From: JBKQVT01 sp963727245
GTDB taxonomy: Bacteria > Planctomycetota > Planctomycetia > Pirellulales > Thermoguttaceae
DNA: 64,000 bases
Assembly: GCA_963727245.1 (NCBI GenBank)
Contig: CAVSFO010000009.1
Coordinates: forward strand, 558,001 to 622,000
Direction: 5' to 3'
The notes below the pieces were generated by a model. That model was not told the origin of the DNA. It saw only the letters and a list, made by a program, of their open reading frames with translations, and searched no databases. How positions within the stretch are numbered: the stretch's first letter is position 1; the number at the start of each line of letters is the position of its first letter. Below are positions 1 through 9,002 of the stretch, piece after piece. Both the position numbers and the translations under genes were made by a program.

Positions 1-326
1 GGCGTCCGCTGACGGACGTGGAACTTTTCCGGCACCTGGCCGGCGGTGTCGGGGTGAATCTGCAGGATCTGCTGCTTGGGGACGAAGGTCCGCCGCACGT
101 TGTCGTCGACAAAAGCAATCATCGGATCCTTGGGGGAGTTGGCATCGGGCAGGACGTTCATGTCCGCCAAGCCGGACGTATAGCCGAGATTCCCCTTGAG
201 CAGGCGGCCGTCCTTCATGAGAATCTCGACGGCCGGGGCGTTGCCGCCGCCGCAGGTCCAGCCCGCTGCGCAGAGCAGCGCCGTCGCCAGGAAACGCCAC
301 GGATTGCCGCCAAGTCGGTGGGTCAT
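1..326 (-). CDS. Secreted hypothetical protein, N-terminal part only
   Basis: The gene reads leftward off the window edge, so only about 108 N-terminal residues are visible. It starts at an ATG at 326. Residues 1-25 hold a hydrophobic stretch (FLATALLCAAGW) after a basic N-terminus, which looks like a signal peptide. The mature part begins VEILMKDGRLLKGNL and is hydrophilic. I do not recognise the family. Secretion is inferred from the N-terminus only; the rest of the protein and its function cannot be judged here. Confidence 0.6.
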   Translation of the reverse strand, partial: MTHRLGGNPWRFLATALLCAAGWTCGGGNAPAVEILMKDGRLLKGNLGYTSGLADMNVLPDANSPKDPMIAFVDDNVRRTFVPKQQILQIHPDTAGQVPEKFHVRQRT

Positions 327-471
327 GCGATCGGTCCCGTCTTCTCTGTTCCTGCCGCCCTTACCTCCATTGTGGTGCCTGGCGGGCCCTTGTCAAGGAA
401 ATACGGCGCGGCCCACCCGGCTTGACAACGCCCCGTGCGCCAGCCAGAATTGCAGAAACCCCAGAGGTGCT

Positions 472-768
472 ATGGGCCATAAACCCCTTGTTTCCAAGGC
501 GATTCTCCCCCTGATCGCGGCCTTGCTGGTGCTGCCGATCGGCATCAGCGTGCTGGTGGCGGTCTCTGCCCTTCTGGTCGCTATGGGCGACGCCATGGGT
601 GGGGTAGTCGTGAAATACGTCGCCGTCGCCTGCGGCATCCTCTGGGTGATCGGCCTGATTTGCCTGGTCCTCTTGCAGGGGTTCTACGCCCTGACGGAAG
701 CCTACCGGCGGGGCCCGGGCGGTTCGCCGGACTGGCCGGATCAGGACGATCGCCACGCGCAGCCGTAG
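472..768 (+). CDS. Small membrane protein, 98 aa
   Basis: The ORF begins at an ATG at 472 with an AGAGG ribosome site a few bases upstream. Two long hydrophobic segments (about residues 9-37 and 47-68) make it an integral membrane protein with a short polar C-terminus rich in Asp, Pro and Gly. It ends 5 nt before the DedA-family gene, so the two are probably co-transcribed. No family recognised and no catalytic motif visible. Confidence 0.55.
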   Translation: MGHKPLVSKAILPLIAALLVLPIGISVLVAVSALLVAMGDAMGGVVVKYVAVACGILWVIGLICLVLLQGFYALTEAYRRGPGGSPDWPDQDDRHAQP

Positions 769-773
769 CGCGC

Positions 774-1379
774 ATGCTCAATCACGTCCTCAACACCGTC
801 GGGCAAATGGGCTACTGGGCCTACGCGATTGTCTTCCTGGTGGTCTTTCTGCAATGTGCGGCGGTGCTGGGGTTCCTGGTGCCCGGGGAATCCATGGCCG
901 TCTTCAGCGGTTTTCTGGCCGGCCAAGAGGTTTTGCAGGTGGGCGTGGCGATGGCGGTGGTGGCGGCCGCGGCGATCGTGGGGAACCTGGCAGGCTATTA
1001 TCTTGGCCGCCGCCTGCGCCGCCCCTGGATCCTGCGCCACGGCCGCCGCTTCGGCGTCCGTGCCGAACACTGGCAGCGGGTCGAGCAGTTCTTCGACCGC
1101 CACGGCGGCAAGACCGTGCTGCTGGGCCGCTTCTCGCCCTTGCTGCGGGCCCTGGTCCCCTTCGTCGCCGGCGCCTCGCGCCTCCGCTTCCGCACCTTCG
1201 TCGTCTACACCGTGCTGGGCGGACTGCTCTGGTCGGCCCTCACGGTCACGCTCGGCTACCTGGCCGGCGCCAGTTGGCAGTACGTCGAGCGCTGGCTGGG
1301 CGGGGCGGCGACCGTCGCCTTGGCGGCGCTGGTGCTCACCCTGGTGCTGTTGTGGACTTGGCGCCGCCGCCTCCGCTGA
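774..1379 (+). CDS. DedA/SNARE-associated family membrane protein
   Basis: A 201-residue DedA-family integral membrane protein. Family hallmarks are visible: FLVPGES near residue 37 and the GRFSPLLRALVPFVAGASR signature near residue 118, followed by a last transmembrane helix and a short basic tail. DedA proteins are linked to lipid flipping and membrane homeostasis; the substrate cannot be deduced here. The ATG at 774 follows the stop of the upstream small membrane gene by 5 nt, so the two genes likely form one operon. Family assignment is firm, role is by family only. Confidence 0.85.
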   Translation: MLNHVLNTVGQMGYWAYAIVFLVVFLQCAAVLGFLVPGESMAVFSGFLAGQEVLQVGVAMAVVAAAAIVGNLAGYYLGRRLRRPWILRHGRRFGVRAEHWQRVEQFFDRHGGKTVLLGRFSPLLRALVPFVAGASRLRFRTFVVYTVLGGLLWSALTVTLGYLAGASWQYVERWLGGAATVALAALVLTLVLLWTWRRRLR

Positions 1380-1413
1380 CCGCCGTGACGTGTGCCACGA
1401 CCATGCGGGGCAT

Positions 1414-1561
1414 GGTGCCCGGCTTGCCCAGCAGTGCTTGAGGATCGGGGCGCGTAACACTGCTGGACAAGCCAGCAGTGGCACACGGCGACGTAGGTCA
1501 GGCACCCCGTGCCTGACACTCTTCCGCCCAAGTGCCGTCAGGCACGGGGTGCCTGACCTAC
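1414..1561. repeat. Two palindromic repeat elements, families a and b
   Basis: Two elements stand back to back in the gap between the DedA gene and the VWA gene. The first (1414-1485) has arms built on GCTTGCCCAGCAGTG and CACTGCTGGACAAGCC. The second (1493-1561) has near-identical 25-base arms (1493-1517 and 1537-1561) built on GTAGGTCAGGCAC and its complement. Family a recurs at 25970-26049 and 45179-45256, family b at 56733-56806. Confidence 0.8.
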
Positions 1562-1602
1562 GGTCTACGGTCAGGCAAAGCCCGTGGCACACGGTGGGCC
1601 TT

Positions 1603-3306
1603 TCAGGCCAGGATCTCCCGCCGCCGCTTCAGATAGTCCCAGACCACGTAGCGGTCCAGGTCCTTGCCGGCGGTGAAGAAGACCCGGCCGGCGGTCGCTT
1701 CCGAGAGGCGATGGGCGAACTGCACGTCTTCGCGCGATTGCCACCAACTCTGCAAGAGGAAGATGTTGATGGTGATGCCCTCGCGCCGGCAGAGCCGCCC
1801 CTCGCGCATCGTGGCCGCTTCCGTCCGCGGGTCGGGCGGATAAAGCAGGTAGAGGTGCTGCCCCTCGAAATGCGCCGTCGGCAGCCCGTCAGTGATCACG
1901 ACGATCTGCCGGTTGGGCGTGTCCTGGACCGCCAGCATCTGCCGGGCCAGTTGCAGGGCGTGCTGGATGTTGGTGAAGTGGCCGGGAATCTGCAACTCGC
2001 TCAGCCGCTGGTCGCTCATGTCGGCGCGGAGACGCACCACCGGGTCGGCGATTGTCACCGGCTTGGGCAGCAAGGTGACGATCTCGCCGGGCTGACGCGG
2101 CTTGGCGAAGGTTGCGACCTCGATGAATTGCAGCCAATCGCCGGGATACTCGCGGCGGATCAGGCCGTCCAGGGCCAGACCCATCCGCTTCACGTTGACG
2201 TACAGCCCGTCGTAACGCATCGAGCCGCTCATGTCCAACAGCACGGCGGTGGCGCACTTGGGGGTGTTGCGGGTGCGATGGACTTCGAGGTCGTCGGTCC
2301 GCAGTCGGATGGGCAGGCCCGGCCCCTGGCGGACCATGGCGTTCAGCAGCGAGCCGGGGATGTCCAGGTTGGCCAGCGAGTCGCCGAACTCGTAGGCCTT
2401 GGTCTGGGGCGTTTCCACCGCCCCTTCGCCCACGACCGGCCCTTGGTGGCGGCCGGTCCGCGCGGCCTCCAGGTTGCTGAAGATCCGTTCCAGCAGCCGG
2501 CCTTGGAAGAGCCGATAGGCCCTGGGCGTCAGGCGGTATCCTTGGGCCGCCCGTTCCAGGCCCTGCCCCTCGGCCAGGTCGCGGAGGTATTGGCGGATCT
2601 GCTCGGCCAGTTGGTTGAGGCGCTCGATGTCGCCCGGCTGGGCGAACTCGGCCAGCGCCTCCAGGTCGATCACGCCGATCTGCGCCGTCTTGGCCGCCTC
2701 CTCCAGTTGCTTCAGCAGCCGGTCGATCTCTTCCAGCTCTTCCTTGATCGCCAGGGCCTTGGGGACTGTCAGGGCGGTCTGGCCGGTGAACTCGTACTTG
2801 GCCGCCAGCTCGTCGACCTGGTACTTGTTGCCCAGGCGGTCCAGCAATTGCACCAACTCACGGGCGAAGGGGCTCTGCTCGTCCCCGCGAAACCACAAGC
2901 GCTCGAGATCGTAGAACTGCTCCTCCGCGACGGCCTTGCGGAAGGGCCGCTCCAGCGGCTCCGGCGGCTGCATCCGGGCGCTGAGCCGGTGGAACTGCCG
3001 GGCCGCTTCCGCCTTCACCCGCTGCGTCTCGTAAGTGGCCAGGATCTTCCGCTTCCGCTCCCGCAGCATCTCGGCCAGCGCCTCCAGGCTCGGGCCCAGG
3101 CCGGCGATCTGGCTGGGATCGAGCCGCACGGCGCCGGCCAACTCGGCCTCGGTCAGTTCCCGCATGTTGCCGTAGGCCAGCATGTATTCCATGGCGCCGG
3201 AGACCACGTCGGGCGGCGGCTGCGTGGGACTGGGAATGGTTTTCGGGTCGTACTTCTGGTACGTATGAATGATGCCGCCGAGGCGGCTGGGTCGTTCCAT
3301 GGCCAT
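1603..3306 (-). CDS. VWA-domain protein, partner of an AAA+ ATPase
   Basis: A 567-residue protein with a long, charged, partly helical N-terminal part (about residues 1-330) and a C-terminal von Willebrand A domain. The metal-ion site is intact: DMSGSM near residue 356, a Thr in GHFTNIQHA, and Asp in VITDGLPT. It lies 130 nt downstream of the AAA+ gene on the same strand, and such pairs act together like the chelatase ChlI/ChlD or MoxR/VWA systems, in which the ATPase remodels a target bound through the VWA partner. The target is unknown. The ATG at 3306 is used; one two codons further in (3300) is equally possible. Confidence 0.75.
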   Translation of the reverse strand: MAMERPSRLGGIIHTYQKYDPKTIPSPTQPPPDVVSGAMEYMLAYGNMRELTEAELAGAVRLDPSQIAGLGPSLEALAEMLRERKRKILATYETQRVKAEAARQFHRLSARMQPPEPLERPFRKAVAEEQFYDLERLWFRGDEQSPFARELVQLLDRLGNKYQVDELAAKYEFTGQTALTVPKALAIKEELEEIDRLLKQLEEAAKTAQIGVIDLEALAEFAQPGDIERLNQLAEQIRQYLRDLAEGQGLERAAQGYRLTPRAYRLFQGRLLERIFSNLEAARTGRHQGPVVGEGAVETPQTKAYEFGDSLANLDIPGSLLNAMVRQGPGLPIRLRTDDLEVHRTRNTPKCATAVLLDMSGSMRYDGLYVNVKRMGLALDGLIRREYPGDWLQFIEVATFAKPRQPGEIVTLLPKPVTIADPVVRLRADMSDQRLSELQIPGHFTNIQHALQLARQMLAVQDTPNRQIVVITDGLPTAHFEGQHLYLLYPPDPRTEAATMREGRLCRREGITINIFLLQSWWQSREDVQFAHRLSEATAGRVFFTAGKDLDRYVVWDYLKRRREILA

Positions 3307-3341
3307 GTCGTTCAATGTAGGCGGCACACGCCGTGTGCGGT

Positions 3342-3420
3342 GAATGGGTGGCCCCGATAGCGAGCTATCGGGGCCACCCGCGGACGCATGGTGGGGCTCG
3401 CTGCGCTCGACCCACCCTAC
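3342..3420. repeat. Palindromic repeats between the VWA and AAA genes
   Basis: A short perfect palindrome (GTGGCCCCGATAG and its complement, about 3350-3379) is followed by one arm of repeat family c (GCTCGACCCACCCTAC, 3386-3420). Family c recurs at 5408-5479, 19547-19630, 20274-20305 and 50156-50238. Confidence 0.75.
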
Positions 3421-3436
3421 AATCGTTGTCCCAACG

Positions 3437-4867
3437 TCAGGGGATTTCATAGACGATGATGCCGTGTTCTTGGGAGCGGGAGATGCGGTCGGTGGCGTAC
3501 AGGCCGGCCAGCACGAACTCGACGCAGGAGGCCCGCACGGCCGGATCGGCGGCGGCGTTCAGTTCGAAGGCCTTCGCCCAGGCGGGCGGCACGCGCTTGA
3601 GCCGCTCGGCATACTGGCTCGACGGCAGCAGGTCGCCGACCTCGATCTTGACGCCGCGGGAAAAGACCTCGGCAATCTCGGCGATGCCGTGCTCCTCGAC
3701 GTACTCCTGGAAGACGTCGCGGATGGCCTCGGCCATGACGGCCTCCAACACCTGGTGCTCCGACATCTGGTGGCTGCTCATCAGGTCGAGTTCCAGTTTG
3801 CCCAGCGACGAGGAATAGAGGTGGCCCAGGTCGCTGATGCGCGGCACGGCGGGCCGCTCGCCGAGCACGGCCGCCCGCTGCCGGGCGCTGGCCACCATGG
3901 TGCGATAGTTGGCGATGCTCAGCCGCGCGCTGACGCCCGACTGCTGGTCGATGTACTTGCTCCGCCGCGCCACGATGCTGATCTGCTCGATGATCTCCCG
4001 CATGAAGTAGGGCACGGCCACAGGAAAGTCGCCGTCCAGGTCGAGGCCCGCCTCCTGCTCCATGATCTCGATGCCCAGTTGCCGCTGCCGCGGATAGTGG
4101 GTGTGGATCACCGAGCCGATGCGGTCTTTCAACTGGGGAATGACCTTGCCGCTACGGTTGTAGGTGGCCGGGTTGGCCGAGAACAAGATGAGCACGTCGA
4201 CGTCGAAGCGGACGGGATAGCCGCGGATCTGCACGTCGCGTTCCTCGAGAATGTTGAACAGGCCCGCCTGCACCAGCTCGTCCAGCTCCGGCAGCTCGTT
4301 GACGGCGAAGATGCCCCGGTGCATGCGGGGGATGAGCCCGAAGTGCAGGGCCTCCTCGGCCGACATGCTCATGCCGCCGGCCAGCTTGGCCGGATCGATC
4401 TCGCCGATCACGTCGGCGAACTTCGTCCCCGGGGCCAGCCGCTCGGCATAGCGGAACTGCCGCGGCCACCAGGCCACCGGCACTTCGCCAGGGGACACCT
4501 CCGCCACCAGCCTTTTGCCCGCCCGCGTGATCGGGTGGTAAGGGTCCTCATGGACCGGGCAGCCGGGAATGTCCAGGTAGGGGACCTCCTCGTCGAGAAA
4601 ACGCAAAAGCAGCCGCATCAGCCGGCTCTTCCCCTGGCCCTTGGCGCCGAGAAACAGCAGGTCGTGGCCGGCAATCAGCCCCAGATTGATCTCGGGAATG
4701 ACCGTGTCATCGTAGCCAATGATGCCGGGAAACAGCTCCTCGCCGGCGCTGAGCATGCGCATGAAGTTGTCGTAGATTTCGCGTTTGACCGGTTTGGACC
4801 GCCAGCCGCTCTGGCAGAGTTCCTCGAGGTTCTCCGCTTTTGCCGTTCTTGCCGTCATGGTCGCCAT
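3437..4867 (-). CDS. MoxR/magnesium-chelatase-like AAA+ ATPase
   Basis: A 476-residue AAA+ ATPase. The Walker A motif GAKGQGKS sits near residue 72 and a Walker B-like segment GIFAVNELPELDE near residue 186; a sensor-type SANPATYNRSG follows. This arrangement resembles the ChlI subunit of magnesium chelatase and MoxR proteins, which couple ATP use to remodelling a partner bound by a VWA protein. The next gene downstream is such a VWA protein. The start at 4867 is preceded by AGGAGAGG at a good distance; an upstream in-frame ATG at 4924 lacks such a site. Client and pathway are not evident. Confidence 0.8.
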   Translation of the reverse strand: MATMTARTAKAENLEELCQSGWRSKPVKREIYDNFMRMLSAGEELFPGIIGYDDTVIPEINLGLIAGHDLLFLGAKGQGKSRLMRLLLRFLDEEVPYLDIPGCPVHEDPYHPITRAGKRLVAEVSPGEVPVAWWPRQFRYAERLAPGTKFADVIGEIDPAKLAGGMSMSAEEALHFGLIPRMHRGIFAVNELPELDELVQAGLFNILEERDVQIRGYPVRFDVDVLILFSANPATYNRSGKVIPQLKDRIGSVIHTHYPRQRQLGIEIMEQEAGLDLDGDFPVAVPYFMREIIEQISIVARRSKYIDQQSGVSARLSIANYRTMVASARQRAAVLGERPAVPRISDLGHLYSSSLGKLELDLMSSHQMSEHQVLEAVMAEAIRDVFQEYVEEHGIAEIAEVFSRGVKIEVGDLLPSSQYAERLKRVPPAWAKAFELNAAADPAVRASCVEFVLAGLYATDRISRSQEHGIIVYEIP

Positions 4868-4899
4868 GGGCGTGCCTCTCCTGCTCCCGCGCCCCGGCC

Positions 4900-4975
4900 G
4901 GGGACTGGTCCATTTTTCGGCCAAACGGCGCTACGTTGGCCAACCAACGTTGACCGAAAATATGGACCTGTCCCC
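4900..4975. repeat. Diverged copy of palindromic family e
   Basis: Arms read GGGGACTGGTCCATTTTTCGG and ATGGACCTGTCCCC, enclosing an inner inverted repeat (CTACGTTGG/CCAACGTTG). It is a variant of the GGGGACAGTCCC family seen at 34276, 34644, 55684 and 56663. Confidence 0.6.
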
Positions 4976-5114
4976 TTCCGTGGCCCTTGCTGTTGTTCCG
5001 TGCTTTCCCACACCTTTGGAATTGTAGCGCCGCGGCGGCCCCGGCCAAGAGGCTTGCAGACGGCCCGTTTTCGGGGTAAGATACTGTGGTCCTACGTTGC
5101 CGGGAGGTTGCCGA

Positions 5115-5357
5115 ATGAACTACACGACCAAGGCCATTTATCACCAGGGGACATTCGTTCCCGAGACCGCCCATGATCTGCCTGAGGGAGCTGAATTCGA
5201 GTTGATCGTGCAGGGGCCGTTGGCCGTCTCACCGATGGTTACGGACCCGGAAGAGAGGGCTCAGGTCCTGAAACGGCTGACGGCGTTAATGCGCGCGAAC
5301 CCGCTGCCCCCTACAGGGCCTCGGTACACGCGCGAAGAGCTTCATCAGCGCCGTTGA
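5115..5357 (+). CDS. AF2212/DUF104-like antitoxin, apparently orphan
   Basis: An 80-residue protein beginning MNYTTKAIYHQGTFVPE, the pattern of short AF2212/DUF104-type antitoxins that usually precede a PIN-domain toxin. GGGAGG lies 8 nt before the ATG at 5115. No PIN toxin follows; the next 200 nt hold palindromic repeats. A similar antitoxin at 20885-21100 does have a toxin remnant. The family call rests on the N-terminal beta-strand pattern and on PEGAEFELIV, so it is moderately sure; function as a free-standing regulator is possible. Confidence 0.55.
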   Translation: MNYTTKAIYHQGTFVPETAHDLPEGAEFELIVQGPLAVSPMVTDPEERAQVLKRLTALMRANPLPPTGPRYTREELHQRR

Positions 5358-5378
5358 TATCAGCGTCTTGTTCTAATT

Positions 5379-5479
5379 GGTTTCTGTTGCAGATGGTTCG
5401 CATGGGGTAGGGTGGGACGAAGTCCCACCACGATTCACGCGGAAAATGGTGGGACTTCGCTCCGCTCGTCCCACCCTAC
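5379..5479. repeat. Palindromic repeats, families g (half) and c
   Basis: A half copy of family g (GGTTTCTGTTGCAGA at 5379) is followed by a full family c hairpin (5408-5479) with arms TAGGGTGGGACGA and CGTCCCACCCTA. The same g-then-c order is seen at 50127-50238. Confidence 0.75.
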
Positions 5480-5564
5480 GCCCACGGCTTCAACACGGGT
5501 GACACAGCCGTGGCACGCGACCCCGCCCGCCCTGGTCCCTGGCCCCCGGTCCCTGACCCCTAGC

Positions 5565-7400
5565 TCAGTTCCACTTCATCACCGCGCCCGTGTCGGCGCT
5601 GGTGGCCATGGCGGCATACTTGCCCAGACAGCCGGTCGTGTAGCGGGGCGGACGCGGCTTCCAATCCTTGGCCCGGGCGGCCAACTCGGCCTCGTCGAGC
5701 CGCACGCTGAGCTTCTGGCCGGGAACGTCGATGTCGATGATGTCGCCCGGGCGGACGAGTCCGATCGGACCGCCGGCGGCCGCCTCGGGACTGATGTGTC
5801 CGATGCACGCCCCGGCCGTGCCGCCGGAAAAACGGCCGTCGGTGATGAGGGCCACCTTGTCGTCCAGGCCCATCCCCTTGATCGCCGAAGTCGGCGCCAG
5901 CATCTCCTGCATGCCCGGGGCCGCCGCGCGGCCCTTCATAGCGAATCACCACCACGTCGCCGGCCTTCACCTTGCCGCCGACGATCCCCTCGTAGGCCTC
6001 GGTCTCCGACTCGAAGATCACCGCCGGGCCGCTGTGGCGGAGCATCGCCGGCTTGACGCCGGCCGCCTTGATCACCGAACCCTTGGGGGCGAGGTTGCCG
6101 TAGAGGATCACCAGCCCGCCCTCGCCGCTGAAGGCCCGATCGACCTCGCGGATGCAGTCCTGGGGGTCGAAGCCCAACTGCTCGGCCGACAACTCGCGGA
6201 CCGAGGCCGCCGAGCGGGCGACGCTCATGCCCTGGCTGGTCCGCCGGCCGCCGGCCGTCACGGCCGCCAATTCGAGGGCCTCGTCGGCGACCGTCGCGGC
6301 GCGGACGTCGAAGGCGGCGATGTTCTCGCCCAGCGTCTTGCCGCTGACCGTGGGGCAGTCCAGGTGCAGCAGCCCCGGCCGGCCGCGCGCGACGCTGCCC
6401 AGAATCGTGTGTACGCCACCGGCGTTGTGGACGTCCTCGACGTGATAGCTGCTGCTGGGGGCGACGCGGCAGACATTGGGCGTCTGCCGGCTGAGCTGGT
6501 TGATCCGCTCGATGTCGTAGGCGATGCCCGCCTCGCGGGCCACGGCCAGCATGTGCAGCACCGTGTTGGTGCTGCCGCCCATGGCCATGTCGAGCACCAT
6601 GGCGTTGTCGATCGAGTCGTGGGTGACGATTTCCCGCGGCAACAGGCCGTGGCCTTCGTGAACGCGATTGAACTCCAGCACCATCTCGACGATCCGTTGG
6701 GCGGCCCGCTGGAAGAGCCGCTTGCGATCGGCACTGGTGGCCAGCAGGGTGCCGTTGGTGGGCAGGGCCATGCCGAGGGCCTCGCAGAGGCAGTTCATGC
6801 TGTTGGCGGTGAACATGCCGGAGCAGGAGCCGCAGGTCGGACAGCCGGCCCGCTCCAGGGCCAGCAGCTCGGCGGCCGAGAGCTTGCCGTCCTGCTTGGC
6901 CGCCGCGCCGACGAAGACGTCGATCAGGTCGATCCGCTTGCCCTCCCGGGTGCGGCCGGCTTCCATCGGTCCGCCGCTGACGAAAACCGTGGGGATATTG
7001 CAGCGCACGGCGGCCATCAACATGCCCGGGACGATCTTGTCGCAATTGGGAATGCAGATCATGCCGTCGAAGCAATGGGCGCTCGAGCATCGTCTCCACC
7101 GAGTCGGCGATGATCTCGCGGCTGGGAAGCGAATACTTCATGCCCGCGTGCCCCATGGCGATGCCGTCATCGACGCCGATGGTGTTGAAGATGAAGGGCA
7201 CGCCGCCGGCCTGGCGGACGCAGCTGCTTCACGTACTGGCCGACCTTGTCGAGGTGGACGTGGCCGGGAATGATGTCCACGTGGCTGTTGCAGATGGCGA
7301 TGAAGGGTTTCTTGAAGTCGCCGTCCCGCAAGCCGGTGGCGCGGAGGAGGCTTCGATGGGGGGCCCGGGCGTCGCCCAGCTTGATCGCGTCAGATCGCAT
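5565..7400 (-). CDS. ilvD: Dihydroxy-acid dehydratase, three frameshifts
   Basis: IlvD removes water from dihydroxy acids to give the 2-keto acids that become valine and isoleucine; it carries an Fe-S cluster. Conserved segments appear in order but in three frames: CNSHVDIIPGHVHL; FNTIGVDDGIAMGHAGM; IPNCDKIVPGM, CPTCGSCSGMFTANSMNCL, GGSTNTVLHMLA; and ITDGRFSGG near the C-terminus. Each break fits one extra base, near 7225, 7084 and 5925 (the last in a CCCGGGC run). Apart from these the protein is complete, from MRSDAIKLGDARAPHRSL to VMKWN. Errors in the read are likelier than a true pseudogene. Confidence 0.85.
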
Positions 7401-7555
7401 GGTTTTGTCGTCCTTTCCGAGTCAAGAAGTAGTCTGTGTTGAATTTTAAGCGGCCCGAGGCGGTTCTGCAACCGACCCACACCCCCTGGAACGCTGCCGC
7501 CGGAGCCGCTATCCTAGAAAGTCCCTGCCAGAAAGCGCGGAGTGTCAAAATTACT

Positions 7556-8174
7556 ATGCTACCGGAATTCCTTTACTTCGACCTGGGCAAGGTCCTGGTC
7601 GATTTCAGCGTCGAGCGGATGTGCGGACAGATGGCCACGGTGGCGGGCGTGGAGCCCGCGGCGGTCCAGGAGGCCGTCTTCGGCGACGGTTTGCACGAGC
7701 AATACGAAAGCGGCCGCGTCACGGCGGACCAGTTCTACGAGTCGTTTTGCCAGCGGACCGGCACGCGGCCGGACTTTGACGCCCTCCGCCAGGCCGGCAA
7801 CGACATATTCACGCTCAATGCCCCGCTCTTGCCCGTGGTCAGCCAGCTTGCCGCCGCCGGCTATCGGCTGGGCATCCTCTCGAACACGTGCGAGGGGCAC
7901 TGGGAGCATTGCCGGCGGCGATACCGGATTCTGGCCGAGGACTTTTCCGTCTATGCCCTGAGCTTCCGCATTGGGGCGTGCAAGCCCGCGGCGGCGATCT
8001 TCCGCGCCGCCGCCGAGTTGGCCGGCTGCCGGCCGGAGGCCATTTTCTACGTCGACGACGTTGCCGGCCACGTGGCGGGCGCCCGGGCCGTCGGCCTGGA
8101 TGCTGTGCAGTACACCACGCCCGCCGCGCTGGCGGCGGAGCTGCGCCGCGCGGGGGCTGGAGTTCAATTACTGA
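7556..8174 (+). CDS. HAD-family hydrolase, YihX-like, C-terminal frameshift
   Basis: A HAD-superfamily phosphatase of about 205 residues. Motif I is FDLGKVLVDF at residue 7, motif II ILSNT, motif III the Lys in GACKPAAAIF, and motif IV FYVDD; the DLG form of motif I is as in YihX-like proteins. It is divergent from ilvD with a 155-nt gap. The open frame runs past the family end into repeat DNA, but dropping one G in the GGGGG run near 8155 gives the ending GLEFNY and a stop at 8174, which is taken as the true end. Substrate unknown, perhaps a sugar phosphate. Confidence 0.75.
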
Positions 8175-8270
8175 CAACCTGTCCGCAACCGTATCAGACT
8201 GGAGCCGGTGGGTTGCCTGAAATCTGTCCCGCCGGGGAATCAAATCAGAGCCGGGTACGTTGCGCAGGGA

Positions 8271-8960
8271 TTTGCCCCGCAGGGGCATCGGATAATAGCC
8301 CGGGGTTGCCGCGCAGCGGCTACCCCGGGAATATGGAGCGCGAGACCTCCGAAAACCCCGAAGGGGTTTTGTAGCCGAGGTGTCCCAAAGTCAATCCCAG
8401 ACGTACCGTTCGTCAAAAGCGATCCCATGCCTGTGCAAGAGTTGCCGCAACTCGTCGTGGAATGACACTCGCTGATGGTGTTCGTCTTGCGACTCAATGT
8501 ACCGTCGCACCCGTTCAGCCTGCGATTGGCTGACGGAAAACGCTCCGTAGCCAGCCTGCCACTGGAAGAGGCTCCATTGCGGGTCTTTCGTCTTCGCCCA
8601 CGATGAGGATGCCCGCTTCAGTTCCTTGACGCAGTTGGCGAGGGTGATCGTTCGCGATTGGCGGGCAAGCAAATGAACGTGATCATCGACGCCTCCCACG
8701 ATCACGGCAGGACATTCCAGGTTCTTGGAGATTCCCGCCAGGTAGCGATGCATTTCGCCACGCAGCGCGGGATTCTGGAGGATCGCCGGGCGACCTTTGG
8801 TGGAGAACACCAGGTGCACCAACAGGTTGGCCAGGGATTGCGGCATGTCGGCCCGCCCTCCGGAACCCCGACGGGGTTTCTGTCGTGATGCGATGCGTTT
8901 TCCCAGGGTAGCCGCTGCGCGGCAACCCTGGGCTGAATTATTACAGCCTCTTCGAGGCAA
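8271..8960. mobile_element. REP-type element: Y1 transposase between mirrored hairpin triplets
   Basis: Three different hairpins stand on each side of the transposase gene in mirror order. Hairpin A is TTGCCCCGCAGGGGC (8272) and GCCTCTTCGAGGCAA (8946). Hairpin B occupies 8299-8329 and 8902-8932 and shares GTTGCCGCGCAGCGGCTACC or its complement. Hairpin C is AACCCCGAAGGGGTT (8353) and AACCCCGACGGGGTT (8864). Such flanking hairpins are the expected substrate of IS200/IS605-like Y1 transposases. The exact ends are not determined. Confidence 0.7.
8391..8846 (-). CDS. REP-associated tyrosine (Y1) transposase
   Basis: A 151-residue Y1/HUH single-strand transposase of the IS200/IS605-related class (Transposase_17). 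The histidine-hydrophobe-histidine motif is DDHVHLL near residue 55, and the likely nucleophile Tyr lies in RVRRYIESQDEHH near residue 115. The N-terminus MPQSLANLLVHLVFSTKGR is typical of the family. The ATG at 8846 is preferred over a longer frame whose 5' extension is translated repeat DNA. The gene looks intact and sits between mirrored hairpins, so it may mobilise these or related palindromes in trans. Confidence 0.85.
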   Translation of the reverse strand: MPQSLANLLVHLVFSTKGRPAILQNPALRGEMHRYLAGISKNLECPAVIVGGVDDHVHLLARQSRTITLANCVKELKRASSSWAKTKDPQWSLFQWQAGYGAFSVSQSQAERVRRYIESQDEHHQRVSFHDELRQLLHRHGIAFDERYVWD

Positions 8961-9002
8961 AACAATCCTGTAGCCGCACCAACCCTGGTCCCCGCCCCCT
9001 GC

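Noticed and set aside
829..3360. A very long plus-strand open frame opposite the VWA gene
   Set aside because: Its translation is low-complexity and rich in Arg, Gly and Gln/His, as expected of the antisense of a GC-rich gene; the minus strand encodes a recognisable VWA protein.
7556..8374. A long C-terminal extension of the HAD phosphatase
   Set aside because: The extension is translated palindromic repeat DNA; removing one G from a G run gives the family ending GLEFNY and a stop at 8174.
8391..8846. A complete IS200/IS605 insertion sequence with accessory tnpB
   Set aside because: No tnpB-like frame is adjacent, and the protein is of the stand-alone REP-associated type.
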